Positions 46,972-56,952 of a stretch of DNA of 64,000 bases are shown piece after piece. The translations under genes were made by a program, and so were the position numbers. The notes below the pieces were generated by a model that saw only the letters and a list, made by a program, of their open reading frames with translations, did no database searches and was not told the origin of the DNA. This stretch comes from Methanobacterium_A sp963785515 (lineage in GTDB: Archaea; Methanobacteriota; Methanobacteria; Methanobacteriales; Methanobacteriaceae), in assembly GCA_963785515.1 (NCBI GenBank), contig CAWAVR010000038.1, forward strand, positions 1 through 64,000, given 5' to 3'. Position 1 is the first letter of the stretch; each line of letters starts with the position of its first letter.

Positions 46972-47747
46972 TCTAATTCACGATAGAATTCACCTTCGCC
47001 ACCAGCCTCTATCACAGCATCTATAGCTAGTTGAGCTGCATCTTTAAGTATAGTTTCTGCTTCAATATAGTTAGATGATTTAACTGTCATTCTATATCGG
47101 GGAGCACCGACACATTGTACACGAATATGTTCATCCTTAACAGATACTAGAGCATTTTTTATTACTTCTACTCCATTAGCTACATAAGATTTTAAATCTA
47201 CATAACCCGTTATCTGAACTTCAGGAGGTGATATATTCTTCTTTGCAATATCAGTTATAGCTTCCGCCCAATTTTCATCTATTTCCCTATTTAAAAGAGC
47301 ATCTATACCTTCTTCTGCAGCAACTTCGAAAGCCCCGTAAAGATCACCAAATTCATCCATCATATAATAACCGACTTCTTCATACGCCATATCTAAATCT
47401 TTACCTATGCTTTTCGCTGAAAACTCAAGTAGTTTTTCAGCTTTTTGCTCGATTTTCCATTGTTGGATTTTTCGGGTCCTCTGATCTTCCCTAATCCTTT
47501 TCATGGAAACATCAACATGACCTTTATGAGGATTTACTCTCAGTACTTTGGCCACGATTTTTTGGTTCTCTCGCACATGATCCCGAATATTTTTTACCCA
47601 ACCAGAGGAAACCTCTGATATATGGATGAAAGCTTCTTTTCCAGGATACTCTTCTAGTACCGCAAATGCTCCATAATTTAGAACTTTTTGTACTGTACCT
47701 ACTACCAGATCTCCTTCATCTGGCCATTCTTTCCTCATTCTTACCAT
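46968..47747 (-). CDS. eif2a: Translation initiation factor aIF2 alpha subunit
   Basis: A 259-aa protein: S1 domain (DLVVGTVQKVLNYGAFAVLEEYPGKEAFIHISEV), helical domain and the C-terminal alpha-beta domain that contacts aIF2-gamma. The frame opens at GTG 47756, but AGGTG there is the binding site and the ATG at 47747 (MVRMRKEWPDEG) is the start. It delivers Met-tRNAi as part of aIF2. Confidence 0.96.
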   Translation of the reverse strand: MVRMRKEWPDEGDLVVGTVQKVLNYGAFAVLEEYPGKEAFIHISEVSSGWVKNIRDHVRENQKIVAKVLRVNPHKGHVDVSMKRIREDQRTRKIQQWKIEQKAEKLLEFSAKSIGKDLDMAYEEVGYYMMDEFGDLYGAFEVAAEEGIDALLNREIDENWAEAITDIAKKNISPPEVQITGYVDLKSYVANGVEVIKNALVSVKDEHIRVQCVGAPRYRMTVKSSNYIEAETILKDAAQLAIDAVIEAGGEGEFYRELE

Positions 47748-47780
47748 ATAGAACACCTAAAATGTTTAAAAAAAATTTAA

Positions 47781-47966
47781 TTAATCTAAGACTTCGACTA
47801 TTTGGGCAACAATTTCAGATTTTCCGCCTCGGGGTTTTACCAGAGTTTTGCCGCAAATTATACATTGTACATTGGAAGCGGCATGATCGAAAATAATTTG
47901 TTGGTTGCCACAGTCTATGCATTTGACTTTTAAAAAATTGCTTTTGGGATTGTTAAAATTTGTCAT
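47781..47966 (-). CDS. rps27e: Ribosomal protein S27e
   Basis: A 61-aa protein with zinc ribbon CIDCGNQQ...CIICGKTL and FDHAASNVQC between, typical of S27e. GAGGT precedes the ATG. Sits between L44e and aIF2-alpha in a fixed archaeal order. Confidence 0.96.
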   Translation of the reverse strand: MTNFNNPKSNFLKVKCIDCGNQQIIFDHAASNVQCIICGKTLVKPRGGKSEIVAQIVEVLD

Positions 47967-47992
47967 CGAATAAAACCTCTTTTAAATTTCCA

Positions 47993-48274
47993 TTATTTCA
48001 TTACAAACTCTACTTTTCCAGCTCTAAATGATGAACGTTTCATATGAGATTTACCACATTCTTTACATTTGTAACGTAAATCAAGTTTTTTTACTGGTTT
48101 ATTTCCAGATGGTAGTGGTCTTGGATAACCTCTATAACCACTAGTAACACGCCTGAATTGGCGTTGTCCCCATTTTAATTCGCTGGCTTTTCTTCTTTTT
48201 GATTCAAATACTTCATGAAGCCTGTGTTTTTTACAACTAGGACAATAAGTTCTTCTTTCTTTAGGAATCTTCAT
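47993..48274 (-). CDS. rpl44e: Ribosomal protein L44e
   Basis: A 93-aa protein: CPSCKKHRLHEV at the start and YKCKECGKSHMK near the end give the zinc site, and the basic middle SGYRGYPRPLPSGNKPVKK is diagnostic. GAGGTGA precedes the ATG. Confidence 0.96.
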   Translation of the reverse strand: MKIPKERRTYCPSCKKHRLHEVFESKRRKASELKWGQRQFRRVTSGYRGYPRPLPSGNKPVKKLDLRYKCKECGKSHMKRSSFRAGKVEFVMK

Positions 48275-48402
48275 CTATAATCACCTCTAAAATAAAATAA
48301 GCATAATTAGGCTTGAAATTTTTTGATATTTAATTTGATGTAAACTCTATATTATAATTAACTCTGAGTCTATATTAAAATACTTATAAAATTCATGTTT
48401 AT

Positions 48403-49269
48403 TTATAACTTTTGTATGAATTTTCCCTTCCTATTTTTTATAAGAATCTGAGCGTTAGGTTGTGGCATAGTTATAATATCTTGTGGAGAAAATGGACCGT
48501 ATATCTTTTTATCAACTCCCATAATAGTTGGGAGTTCTTCTAAAATCATTAAAACTTCAGTTGGAGCTTTTTGATCGTTAATATTTTTTAGTCTCGGATT
48601 TTCTTTTACATTATTTTTATTAATATTATTTGTAGAACTTTTTAAACCTTCAATATTTTTTGAAGATGTCAAATATTCTGAAGAGGGTTTTTGATCTGGT
48701 TCGTTACCAAATTCTTCATAAATTTTTCCTAAATTGCTCTCTTCTACATCAGAATTTAATTTATCATCCGCTTTAATTTGCGATAATTCTATTGATGAAT
48801 TCATTATAGGTTTTTTTACTGTTTCAGCAGGATTATCAAATTTCTTGTTTATGTGACTCTGAGCTGAATAAAACCTTAAAGAATCTCTCATATTTTCACG
48901 ATGAGTCACCAATGATGTCACTAAGGCCTGATATAATTTTTCTTCCTCGGGAGTACAGTTTCGAGGAACGTTCATTGGTGAAGTTGATGTTGGCTTCGAT
49001 TCTTTGAATAACTGGTATGATCGTTGCACATTCATGACAGCGCTGTTGCTGATCTTATGCTCTCGTCTTTCACATATCTCAGCTATTATTCTTTGTGCAT
49101 CTCGTAGCAGATAAGACTCAAATGAGAAAGGATTAGTATCTATCTTCCCCATAAGCCTATTAAAATATTTAAAGACATCAGAGTAAAAATTTTCCCCAAC
49201 CGGAGCTAAACCACTTAGATTACGCTCTTTTTTTTGAATTTCTCTTAATTTCTGGAAGAATTCATCCAA
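48403..49269 (-). CDS. gins51: GINS complex subunit (Gins51/15 type)
   Basis: A 288-aa protein. The N-terminal helical A domain (about 1-135: FQKLREIQKKERNLSGLAPV, LRDAQRIIAEICERREHK) is followed by a Ser/Asn-rich linker with low complexity (about 140-230) and a small B domain (VLMILEELPTIMGVDKKIYGPF). It is part of the CMG helicase. The start is TTG at 49269; GAGG precedes it inside the pcn end. The linker is longer than usual. Confidence 0.9.
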   Translation of the reverse strand: MDEFFQKLREIQKKERNLSGLAPVGENFYSDVFKYFNRLMGKIDTNPFSFESYLLRDAQRIIAEICERREHKISNSAVMNVQRSYQLFKESKPTSTSPMNVPRNCTPEEEKLYQALVTSLVTHRENMRDSLRFYSAQSHINKKFDNPAETVKKPIMNSSIELSQIKADDKLNSDVEESNLGKIYEEFGNEPDQKPSSEYLTSSKNIEGLKSSTNNINKNNVKENPRLKNINDQKAPTEVLMILEELPTIMGVDKKIYGPFSPQDIITMPQPNAQILIKNRKGKFIQKL

Positions 49270-49271
49270 TC

Positions 49272-50006
49272 CTATTCCTCGCTTTCTATCCTTGGAGCTA
49301 AAAGGAAGCTTAATTCACCTTCATCCGAGGCCATCTTCAAGGAGAGATTAAGAGGCATATCATTTCCCAATCTTAAAACCACTGTTTCTGAGAATTTATC
49401 TGCTTTCAACATCTCTTTTATCTTTTCAAGTGAAAATACTGATTTAGCACTATCATCTATTTTCTCACCATGCAAATATTCAATAGTGGCATCTCCAAAC
49501 TCTCCTTCTGCAGATGCTATAAATTTATCTTCATCTACGATGAGAGATATTTTATCAGAAACTATATCAATATCTTGAATGGAGTTTTTAAGTAGAGCAA
49601 AAGGTATTTCAAATTCTGTGGGGTATTCTAGTTGAGGTGGGGTGGGAGGTTCATACTCTATATCAATGAGACGTATTTTAAAAGTACGTTTAGCTTCACC
49701 TTCGAAGTTAATGATCAAATTACCCTCATCTACAGCAAGTTCCAACATATCATCTGATTTCCCTCTTTTAAGTACTTTCATTAACTCATCAGTATCTACA
49801 TTGATTTTAAGGGGTTCGTCGCATGAGTACATATCAAAAACACTTGATTTAAGTTCTAGATGTACAAAAGTGATGTGAGATCTGTCCAATGCATCGAGTT
49901 TCAGGCCCTCAGTATCTGCTTGCATTTGAACTTCATCCACAATGGAAGAAATAGCGTCGAAACTAGTTTTTAAAATGTTAGAATCACTTAAAACTGCTTT
50001 AAACAT
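49272..50006 (-). CDS. pcn: DNA polymerase sliding clamp PCNA
   Basis: A 244-aa clamp: two PCNA half-domains, LKLDALDRSHITFVHLEL near the N-terminus (central loop) and the C-terminal LSFLLAPRIESEE. AAAGGAGG precedes the ATG. It is co-transcribed with gins51, consistent with shared replication-fork roles. Confidence 0.97.
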   Translation of the reverse strand: MFKAVLSDSNILKTSFDAISSIVDEVQMQADTEGLKLDALDRSHITFVHLELKSSVFDMYSCDEPLKINVDTDELMKVLKRGKSDDMLELAVDEGNLIINFEGEAKRTFKIRLIDIEYEPPTPPQLEYPTEFEIPFALLKNSIQDIDIVSDKISLIVDEDKFIASAEGEFGDATIEYLHGEKIDDSAKSVFSLEKIKEMLKADKFSETVVLRLGNDMPLNLSLKMASDEGELSFLLAPRIESEE

Positions 50007-50072
50007 TTTATCCTCCTTTTTATTTATTTTATTTCTTTTTAATATTCAATAATTATTAACTTATTCGACTTA

Positions 50073-50708
50073 TTAATCGTTATCATTCCCTTCATCTTCT
50101 TCAGTTAAACTATCATCTTTATTTCTGTGGGAATTTCCTTCAAAAGTTTCTAATTCACCATATATTGTTTTAAGAAATGTTGCATCTCGTATTTCTCGAG
50201 CAAAAACTGTTACTATTATTAGAGATCCGATTAAAACTAGAAGCGCGGAAAACATAGCTCTGTCTCCAAATAGGACATTAGATGCAACCTGTACCGATGA
50301 ACCTGTTAATGAGAAAGCCACACCATATATTATAAGTAAAATTCCAAAAACAAGTGCTATTACTCTTATTATTACATTCTTTTTCTCTTTTAAGAATTTA
50401 ACTGCGTAATGATTTTTTAAATCATTTATAATAGAATCATCATTTGATCCTTCAGAATTTATAGATTGAACTTTTTCTTGTAAAGTTATATATGATGAAT
50501 TTATAATTGGCGAATTTATATCTAGTTTTTCAGATCCTTGGTCCTTTAATTGGTCTGATTTCTCATAAGAATTCGTATCCTTATTTTCTTCACTGTTTTT
50601 CTTGGGGTAAATTCTTTTCAAGCCTTGAAATAAGGATTGTCCCCAAAATTCCATCTTTTTTTTATAATCCTTTTTAGGGGTGTTTTTGGATGTTTTTGAA
50701 TCTTTCAT
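50073..50708 (-). CDS. Two-helix membrane protein of unknown function in the pcn-tfs cluster
   Basis: A 211-aa protein: a charged, probably disordered N-terminal 110 residues rich in Lys, Ser and Asp, two membrane helices (about 120-142 and 154-174), and an acidic tail (LTEEDEGNDND). Both termini would be cytoplasmic. No known domain. Its place between tfs and pcn on the same strand suggests membrane tethering of nucleic-acid machinery as a hypothesis only. Confidence 0.75.
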   Translation of the reverse strand: MKDSKTSKNTPKKDYKKKMEFWGQSLFQGLKRIYPKKNSEENKDTNSYEKSDQLKDQGSEKLDINSPIINSSYITLQEKVQSINSEGSNDDSIINDLKNHYAVKFLKEKKNVIIRVIALVFGILLIIYGVAFSLTGSSVQVASNVLFGDRAMFSALLVLIGSLIIVTVFAREIRDATFLKTIYGELETFEGNSHRNKDDSLTEEDEGNDND

Positions 50709-50758
50709 TCTAATGTTATTCTCCTAAAGAACTAATTTTCAGAAATATTTACATTAGT

Positions 50759-51076
50759 CTAATCGTATTCTCTCCACGTAAAACCACAAGCAGTACACCT
50801 TAAAAATCTAGTTTCTGATTCATCTGCCCTTCTGGTTTGTTGTAACCACCAGAATGCTTCCTTATTCTTACATTTGTTACAAATAGCACGGGTAGTTGGT
50901 AGAGTTCTTATCTTGTCATCAGTAAATATTATACTCTCCTTTGCATTTACCTCTTCAGAAACTTCATATTTACTGATTAATTCTTTAGTTATTCCCCTTT
51001 CATATCCACATTTTTTACAATGAAAACGTTTATCCTCGGGGAACATAACAGTTCCACATTTGGGGCAAAATTCCAT
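50759..51076 (-). CDS. tfs: Transcript cleavage factor TFS
   Basis: A 105-aa TFIIS/RPC11-like protein. Zinc ribbons are CPKCG...CKKCG and CNKC...CTACG; QQTRRADESET carries the catalytic Asp-Glu pair that restarts backtracked RNA polymerase. AAGGAGG precedes the ATG. Confidence 0.96.
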   Translation of the reverse strand: MEFCPKCGTVMFPEDKRFHCKKCGYERGITKELISKYEVSEEVNAKESIIFTDDKIRTLPTTRAICNKCKNKEAFWWLQQTRRADESETRFLRCTACGFTWREYD

Positions 51077-51235
51077 TTAAATCCTCCTTAATAATAAAAT
51101 AATGAATCTACAAAAATTGAATATTTTTTTTTTAATTAACTTTTTTTTTAATTGTATTTTTTTTTTAGTAGATTTTAGTTAGTTTAATAATTTATTAAAT
51201 ATTAACTTTGGGGAAATTCATTTTACATTTATTAC

Positions 51236-51688
51236 CTAAATATTTAAATTAAATTCAACTGATTTTAAAGCATCATTAATAATTTTTTTATGATCAAAAG
51301 CTAATTTTAGTTTAAATATATCATCTAATTTTAAACAATCCACTTCCAGTGCATCAGTGTCTGCCTTTAAATTTCCCCCTTTTCTCCGTGCTGTGAAACA
51401 TATTGTTATTACATGTCCTCGAGGATCCCTATTTAGATCTGAATAAACACCAGAAATGTTGTATAAATCTATTTCAAGACCAGTCTCTTCCTTTACCTCC
51501 CTTAAAACTGCTGATTCAACTGTTTCACCGTATTCCACAAATCCCCCAGGCAAAGCCCAGAATCCTTTATAAGGTGAATTTTTCCGTTTGACAAGTATTA
51601 TTGAATCATCATCACACAATATGATCGCATCTACTGTTAAAAAAGGGTGTTTAATGTTGATCACTCCATCAACTAATTCTAAATTCAC
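51236..51688 (-). CDS. Nudix hydrolase
   Basis: A 150-aa protein with a complete Nudix box, GGFVEYGETVESAVLREVKEETGLEI (consensus GX5EX7REUXEEXGU), about residues 47-72. It resembles ADP-ribose pyrophosphatases. The start is GTG at 51688 with no clear binding site, so a later start is possible. Confidence 0.88.
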   Translation of the reverse strand: MNLELVDGVINIKHPFLTVDAIILCDDDSIILVKRKNSPYKGFWALPGGFVEYGETVESAVLREVKEETGLEIDLYNISGVYSDLNRDPRGHVITICFTARRKGGNLKADTDALEVDCLKLDDIFKLKLAFDHKKIINDALKSVEFNLNI

Positions 51689-51772
51689 TAAAAAAATTTT
51701 TATTATTTAATTAATCAAAAATATTTATTTAAAATAATTAAGATGTAACTCACTGTGTAAAATTAAATTTAA

Positions 51773-52384
51773 TTAAGCATTACCCTTAGATTCCCCAGTG
51801 ATTACTCCTGCCGCTATGATGTGTGCCACTCTTAAAGGCTCTGGTATAACACTGCGAGTGGTTGATAGCCTTATTATTTTTTCAGCGTCTTCTAAGTCTA
51901 TGCCATATATCTGGATATATAAATCTTCTTTATTTTCATTTTTAATTTTATATATTTCCCCAGCATCCAGAACATCATTCCATCTCTCTTTCCAGTCGGG
52001 AAATCGTTTCAAAGCCTTTTCTATTTTAGTTAAATTAGGATATTTCCTCATTATTACAATAACTGGTATTCGTGTGGCTTCAAAGATCTTTCTAATGTTA
52101 GCAATGTTAAAACCACCAAAGGTGATGCCATCTAACATTATTACTCCAAGCTGATCCTTATGGCGGGTATTATTTACCATAATGATAATTTGATGAGTGG
52201 AATTTCGACCATCACCCATAATATATGTTCTAATTACACCATCAAGCCAGCGTCCAGCTCGGAAAACTGTAGCAATTAACATGACTGGTTGAGTAGTGTG
52301 TGGTATGAATGGGGCATCATCCACTCCTAGAATCCTAATTTCCCTCTTTATACTTCTGAATTTTTTATTAATATTTTGATTCAT
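51773..52384 (-). CDS. DUF99 protein, endonuclease V-like fold
   Basis: A 203-aa protein: ILGVDDAPF, VIMLDGITFGGFNI and VRTSRSTIPEPLRVAH-type segments mark DUF99, an archaeal family related to endonuclease V. It lies 1 nt after the rpo11 stop, so it is co-translated. Activity unknown. Confidence 0.88.
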   Translation of the reverse strand: MNQNINKKFRSIKREIRILGVDDAPFIPHTTQPVMLIATVFRAGRWLDGVIRTYIMGDGRNSTHQIIIMVNNTRHKDQLGVIMLDGITFGGFNIANIRKIFEATRIPVIVIMRKYPNLTKIEKALKRFPDWKERWNDVLDAGEIYKIKNENKEDLYIQIYGIDLEDAEKIIRLSTTRSVIPEPLRVAHIIAAGVITGESKGNA

Positions 52385-52385
52385 T

Positions 52386-52670
52386 TCATTTTTTTTCTAT
52401 TTTTTTAGAAGATTCAATGGATTCCATTATATCTTTGAATTCATAACATCTTGATTTCAATGTTTCTGCTGCCTTCTTAAGTGATTTTCGTGGATTTTTA
52501 GCCTTAAGATATAATTTGGGTTCCCCAATGATTGGATGATCCACTACATATGCTGCAGCTTCTACATCATCATCTTCCATTAAGGTTTTTCTTAAAGCAT
52601 TGCAGAGTGTGTGAGACTCTCCTGTAATTTCTATTTCCAATTCATTTTTAGTGTCTTTTATAATCTTCAT
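52386..52670 (-). CDS. rpo11: RNA polymerase subunit Rpo11 (L)
   Basis: A 94-aa protein with LEIEITGESHTLCNALRKTL, the subunit L/alpha N-terminal dimerisation motif. The frame starts at 52679 overlapping the csl4 stop, but GAGGG is properly spaced for the ATG at 52670 (MKIIKDTKNE). Confidence 0.95.
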   Translation of the reverse strand: MKIIKDTKNELEIEITGESHTLCNALRKTLMEDDDVEAAAYVVDHPIIGEPKLYLKAKNPRKSLKKAAETLKSRCYEFKDIMESIESSKKIEKK

Positions 52671-52675
52671 TTTAT

Positions 52676-53245
52676 TCATCCCTCATAGTCTGAAGAAAGT
52701 TTTCTTCTCTCTTTTCTTCCGCAATTCGGACATAATACTTCATTTTTGCTAACTTTCTTCATGAAATATCGGCAATTGGTACACATGGCTTTTATAACTC
52801 CCAATTCATTTTCAGCAGTGGTTAAATCCACGTTATCCAATCCTATAATCTTAGTTACTTTTGCTTCTACCAAATCTCCAATTCTGAATTCATCGGTTAA
52901 TTTAGATACATATCCCCTATCTGCTTGTGAAATGTGTATACCTCCGGAAAATGAAGTGGTGAGGCTTCTAGTGCTCCCCTTAGCGCCCTCAATTTTCATC
53001 AAAGCCCTTTGACCTCTGACTTCAGATATTTGTCCAAATACCATTACTCCAACTTTCAAAAGTGATGGGGAGTTAGTTTTTGGTATTATGGATATTTTCT
53101 TATTTTTATTGTCTATATGAACTGTTCCGGCTACTAAAGATCTTATTTTTCCATCATCTTCATAAGTCCAGTCAGCTGGGACAAATTCTTCTGTAACTCC
53201 CAGAGGATCCCCGGGAAGGACAAAGTCTCCAGATTTAGTTTTCAT
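52676..53245 (-). CDS. csl4: Exosome RNA-binding subunit Csl4
   Basis: A 189-aa protein: N-terminal domain (GDFVLPGDPLGVTEEFVPA), S1 domain (about 65-140) and C-terminal zinc ribbon CTNCRYF...CPNCG. It caps the archaeal exosome. GAGGTG precedes the ATG. Head of the minus-strand cluster. Confidence 0.95.
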   Translation of the reverse strand: MKTKSGDFVLPGDPLGVTEEFVPADWTYEDDGKIRSLVAGTVHIDNKNKKISIIPKTNSPSLLKVGVMVFGQISEVRGQRALMKIEGAKGSTRSLTTSFSGGIHISQADRGYVSKLTDEFRIGDLVEAKVTKIIGLDNVDLTTAENELGVIKAMCTNCRYFMKKVSKNEVLCPNCGRKERRKLSSDYEG

Positions 53246-53418
53246 TCATTTGCACCTCAACTTTAAAAAAAGTTTTATTTTAGTAATCTTTAAATTAATG
53301 TGAATTTTTTTTTTAATATTTTAATTCTAGTTAAGTTATTATATGATTAATTAATTATTTTTTATTTCTTTAATGAGCATTATAGAATTCTATTTAAACA
53401 ATCTCTTTATTTAATTTC

Positions 53419-54411
53419 TTAGTATATTTTAATTTCATCTATTTTGTAATCTTCCCATTTCTTCTTATCGAGTATAATCAAAAGTTCTTCTGGAGTTAAT
53501 AATGGTTTTTTATACATATTAGCATCATCTATAGCTATTCTAGGGCAAGCTGTTACTATAAATGCGTCTAAATCCATAAACGGTACTAAAAGTTCAGGAG
53601 AAATATGATCCATCAGTATAATATATGCTTCCTTTCCTTCTTTATGAATCATGCTTTTTAAATTTTTTGCAAGTTCTAAACGCAGCTGACCTTTCTTGGA
53701 AGAAACAATGATTCCGAATCTTTTTGCTTCTTTAGCTTTAGTAATCCTAGCGAATCTTATTCTTAGGATTCTATCTGCAAATTTATCAATACTTCTAGCC
53801 TCATTTCGGTAAGGATCGGCGATTATAACAGGTTTATGAGTGGAAAGTTTAATTCCAAGAGGATGGAAATTCCCACTCCCCACATATAAATACACGTCAA
53901 CAGGAAGGTCTTCCACAGCTGAAAAATTACATCCCAGTACTTGGGCTTTTCTGGTTCCTTGACCTTGTTTCATTATTACTGTTTTACCTTCTTTTTCCAA
54001 AAAATTTGCTGCTTCATCTAGAATATGAAGATGTTGAGTATTAGTCACTAAACCGATGGTTTTATAGTTTTTCAATAGTTTTAAGGACTCTCTAATTGCG
54101 GGTATTACGTTCAATTGGAATTGGGCTTCAACGAAAAGTATAGGCACATCATACTCCAATTTTAGAGGTGTATGTCCGAAATGAACCAATAAATCAACCA
54201 TACCTTTCATACTTATGTCTGAAACATCACAAGCACCAAAGCTGATATCACCAGATATTATAACATTTGCATCGGTTTCATTTTCTATCCGTTTAGCAAC
54301 AGACGTGGCATAGATTTTAAGACCTTCTGGAAATTGTAATCCCACAGAATGTGCATCTATATTCTTTATTTCTTCAAGGATATTATCTACTTTGAGTTGA
54401 TAGTTTGACAT
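53419..54411 (-). CDS. dph2: Diphthamide biosynthesis enzyme Dph2
   Basis: A 330-aa radical-SAM-like enzyme that transfers 3-amino-3-carboxypropyl to the EF2 histidine. Three conserved Cys (GDISFGACDVSD, VLGCNFSAV, VTACPRIAID) bind its [4Fe-4S] cluster in the non-classical arrangement. Single gene with flanking A/T runs. Confidence 0.94.
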   Translation of the reverse strand: MSNYQLKVDNILEEIKNIDAHSVGLQFPEGLKIYATSVAKRIENETDANVIISGDISFGACDVSDISMKGMVDLLVHFGHTPLKLEYDVPILFVEAQFQLNVIPAIRESLKLLKNYKTIGLVTNTQHLHILDEAANFLEKEGKTVIMKQGQGTRKAQVLGCNFSAVEDLPVDVYLYVGSGNFHPLGIKLSTHKPVIIADPYRNEARSIDKFADRILRIRFARITKAKEAKRFGIIVSSKKGQLRLELAKNLKSMIHKEGKEAYIILMDHISPELLVPFMDLDAFIVTACPRIAIDDANMYKKPLLTPEELLIILDKKKWEDYKIDEIKIY

Positions 54412-54534
54412 GATAAGCTAGAATTATTTTTATGTTATAATAGAAATGCAACTATTTCTAATAATTTTTATTTTTATAAATTAATTTAACTGCTAATTCT
54501 ATAAAATTTTAAATGATGTACTATTAGTATAAAA

Positions 54535-55098
54535 TTAAATTTCTCCTTCTATTACCACTTTATTATCCATTACGTTTACTTTAAGTAATGATTTAATTTT
54601 TATTCTAGCTTTTCTTTCCACGATACTTTTACCTTCTCCTTTCTCTATAACTACTATTACATCTATAATTTCAGCCCCAATACTTTTAAGAGCATTTATA
54701 ACAGCAGTCAGAGTACCTCCTGTGCTAACTACATCGTCCACAAGAATCAGTCGTTCTCCTCTCTTTATCCCATTTATATAAAGCTTGCCATCACTGTAAC
54801 CTGTTATTTGGTGAACATCTACTTCACCTTCCAATCCATAAGTACGTTTTCTCACCACTACAAAGGGTATACCTGTCTTTAATGATAATGCTGTGGCTAT
54901 AGGAATTCCCATAGCCTCAATACATACTATTTTATCCACATCATGATTTACGTTTTTAGAAATAACTTCTACAACCTCTTCAATAAGATTAGGTTCCACT
55001 AGAGGAACACCATCAGTTATAGGGTGTACAAAGTAATTATACTCCTTTTTTTTTACAATTGGAGCCTTCAATAAACTTTCTTTAAGATTTTCAAGCAT
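54535..55098 (-). CDS. hpt: Hypoxanthine phosphoribosyltransferase
   Basis: A 187-aa enzyme of purine salvage. The PRPP loop ERLILVDDVVSTGGTLTAV lies near 112-130; AMGIPIATALSLKTGIPFVVVRKR is upstream, as in archaeal Hpt/adenine PRT-like proteins. Confidence 0.9.
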   Translation of the reverse strand: MLENLKESLLKAPIVKKKEYNYFVHPITDGVPLVEPNLIEEVVEVISKNVNHDVDKIVCIEAMGIPIATALSLKTGIPFVVVRKRTYGLEGEVDVHQITGYSDGKLYINGIKRGERLILVDDVVSTGGTLTAVINALKSIGAEIIDVIVVIEKGEGKSIVERKARIKIKSLLKVNVMDNKVVIEGEI

Positions 55099-55434
55099 TA
55101 TATCACATCAAAAAATTATATGTTCCAAAAAATTTGATTTTCTTAAATTTAATATAAAAATTTAAGCTTTTTAACTGTTTTTTTATGCCTATAAATAATT
55201 AATTTGCATAAATACATTCAAAAAAGTTTTTTTTTAACATTATTAAAGTTTATTATATATATTATATAAAATATATATAAATTAATTACACTATTTCAAT
55301 TAATTTATTATCGAATGATTAATAAAAAAATAACCTCATTAATATAAAACTATTTTAAATAAAAATTTTATATTATTTTTTCTATTATATCAAAACTATC
55401 AATTCATAAAAATTTTTAAAACCGGTGACAGAGA
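55099..55434. other. Divergent promoter region of hpt and ffh
   Basis: 336 bp of almost pure A/T. TATATATTATATA tracts near 55255-55280 may be TATA boxes for either direction; CCGGTGA at the right end is the ffh binding site. No gene or RNA is seen. Confidence 0.45.
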
Positions 55435-56766
55435 ATGTTGGGCAATCTAGGTAAAAACCTAACCAAAACAATGAAAAAATTGGCAGGAATGACAATAATA
55501 GATGAAAAAGTTGTCAAAGAAGTCATAAAAGACATACAAAGAGCCTTTATACAGGCTGACGTTAATATTAAATTAGTACTCAAACTTTCCAAGACTATAG
55601 AAGACCAATCCTTAAATGAAGAACCACCAAAAGGCACAACACCTAAAGAACACGTTGTAAGAATTGTTTATGAAGAATTAGTGAAGCTTGTAGGAGAAAA
55701 ACCAGCCACGGTTGAAATCACAGCTAAACCTTATAAAATACTCTTCGTAGGGCTTCAAGGAAGCGGGAAAACTACTACTATTGCCAAACTGGCAAAATAT
55801 CTTCAGAAAAAAGGTTTTAATCCAGCAATTGTGGTTACTGACACATGGAGACCTGCTGCATATGAGCAGTTAAAACAGTTAACTGAAGATATGAACTTGT
55901 CTATATATGGTGATCCTAAAAATACTGACGCTCTGGACTTAGCTAGAAAAGGTTTAAATGAATTTAAAAAACAAGATGTTATAATTATAGATACTGCAGG
56001 TCGCCATAAAGAAGAACAAGAACTCTTAGATGAAATGAAGCAGATTTCGGGAGTTGTGAATCCAGAAGAAGTTATACTCGTCATAGATGGTACAATCGGA
56101 CAACAAGCCAGAGAGCAAGCTCTTGCCTTCAGTAAAACGACCAATATTGGATCTATAATCATAACCAAACTGGATGGTTCTGCTAAAGGTGGTGGAGCTC
56201 TATCTGCAGTAGCAGAAATTGGAGCACCTATAAAATTCATTGGTACCGGAGAGAAATTGGAAGATTTTGAAGCTTTTGATCCTGAAAGATTTATATCAAG
56301 ACTTTTAGGTATGGGAGATATTAAAACTCTCCTAGAAAAGGCAGAAGAAATAGCAGAAGAAGACGTTAATGTAGAATCCATGGATGCCATGATGAGTGGC
56401 AAATTCACATTGAAGGATATGTATTCTCAATTTGAAATGATGAATAAGATGGGCCCCATGCAACAAGTAATGAATATGTTACCCGGTATGGGAGGTAAAC
56501 TACCAAAAAACGCTTCTCAAGTAACAGAGGAAAAGCTAGCAAAATATAAGATAATTATGGATTCAATGACAGATTATGAACTAATTCACCCCGAAGTCTT
56601 AAAACAATCACGAGTAAAAAGAATATCTAGAGGATCTGGGGTGAGAAATGAAGATGTCAAAGAGCTTATGAAATATTATAACATGACTAAGAAAGCTATT
56701 AAAGGATTTGGAAAGAGAAAAATGGGCGGTCCTTTAGGACAAATGATGCGTCAGTTCATGAAGTAA
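55435..56766 (+). CDS. ffh: Signal recognition particle GTPase SRP54
   Basis: A 443-aa protein: N domain; G domain with GLQGSGKTTT, DTAGRHKEE and TKLDGSAKGGG; Met-rich M domain (MMNKMGPMQQVMNMLPGMG and a final GPLGQMMRQF) that binds SRP RNA and signal peptides. GGTGA precedes the ATG. Confidence 0.98.
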   Translation: MLGNLGKNLTKTMKKLAGMTIIDEKVVKEVIKDIQRAFIQADVNIKLVLKLSKTIEDQSLNEEPPKGTTPKEHVVRIVYEELVKLVGEKPATVEITAKPYKILFVGLQGSGKTTTIAKLAKYLQKKGFNPAIVVTDTWRPAAYEQLKQLTEDMNLSIYGDPKNTDALDLARKGLNEFKKQDVIIIDTAGRHKEEQELLDEMKQISGVVNPEEVILVIDGTIGQQAREQALAFSKTTNIGSIIITKLDGSAKGGGALSAVAEIGAPIKFIGTGEKLEDFEAFDPERFISRLLGMGDIKTLLEKAEEIAEEDVNVESMDAMMSGKFTLKDMYSQFEMMNKMGPMQQVMNMLPGMGGKLPKNASQVTEEKLAKYKIIMDSMTDYELIHPEVLKQSRVKRISRGSGVRNEDVKELMKYYNMTKKAIKGFGKRKMGGPLGQMMRQFMK

Positions 56767-56952
56767 AAATGATAAATTTATTCTTAAAATAGAATAATAT
56801 TATATTCAATTATGAGTTATTTTAGTATCATTATACGTTAATTGATTTTTTTTAAAAATATAGTTTTTAGATTCTCAAATTTTTGCAATAAATTATAATA
56901 TAGATTCTTTTTTGTAAAAAACTTAATTATGAATTAAATAGGATGATTATTG

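Noticed and set aside
46009..53245. Replication-translation gene cluster as a novel system
   Set aside because: The order csl4/rpo11, tfs, pcn, gins, L44e, S27e, aIF2-alpha, nop10, PAC2 is a known conserved archaeal neighbourhood; only the 2-TM protein is odd.
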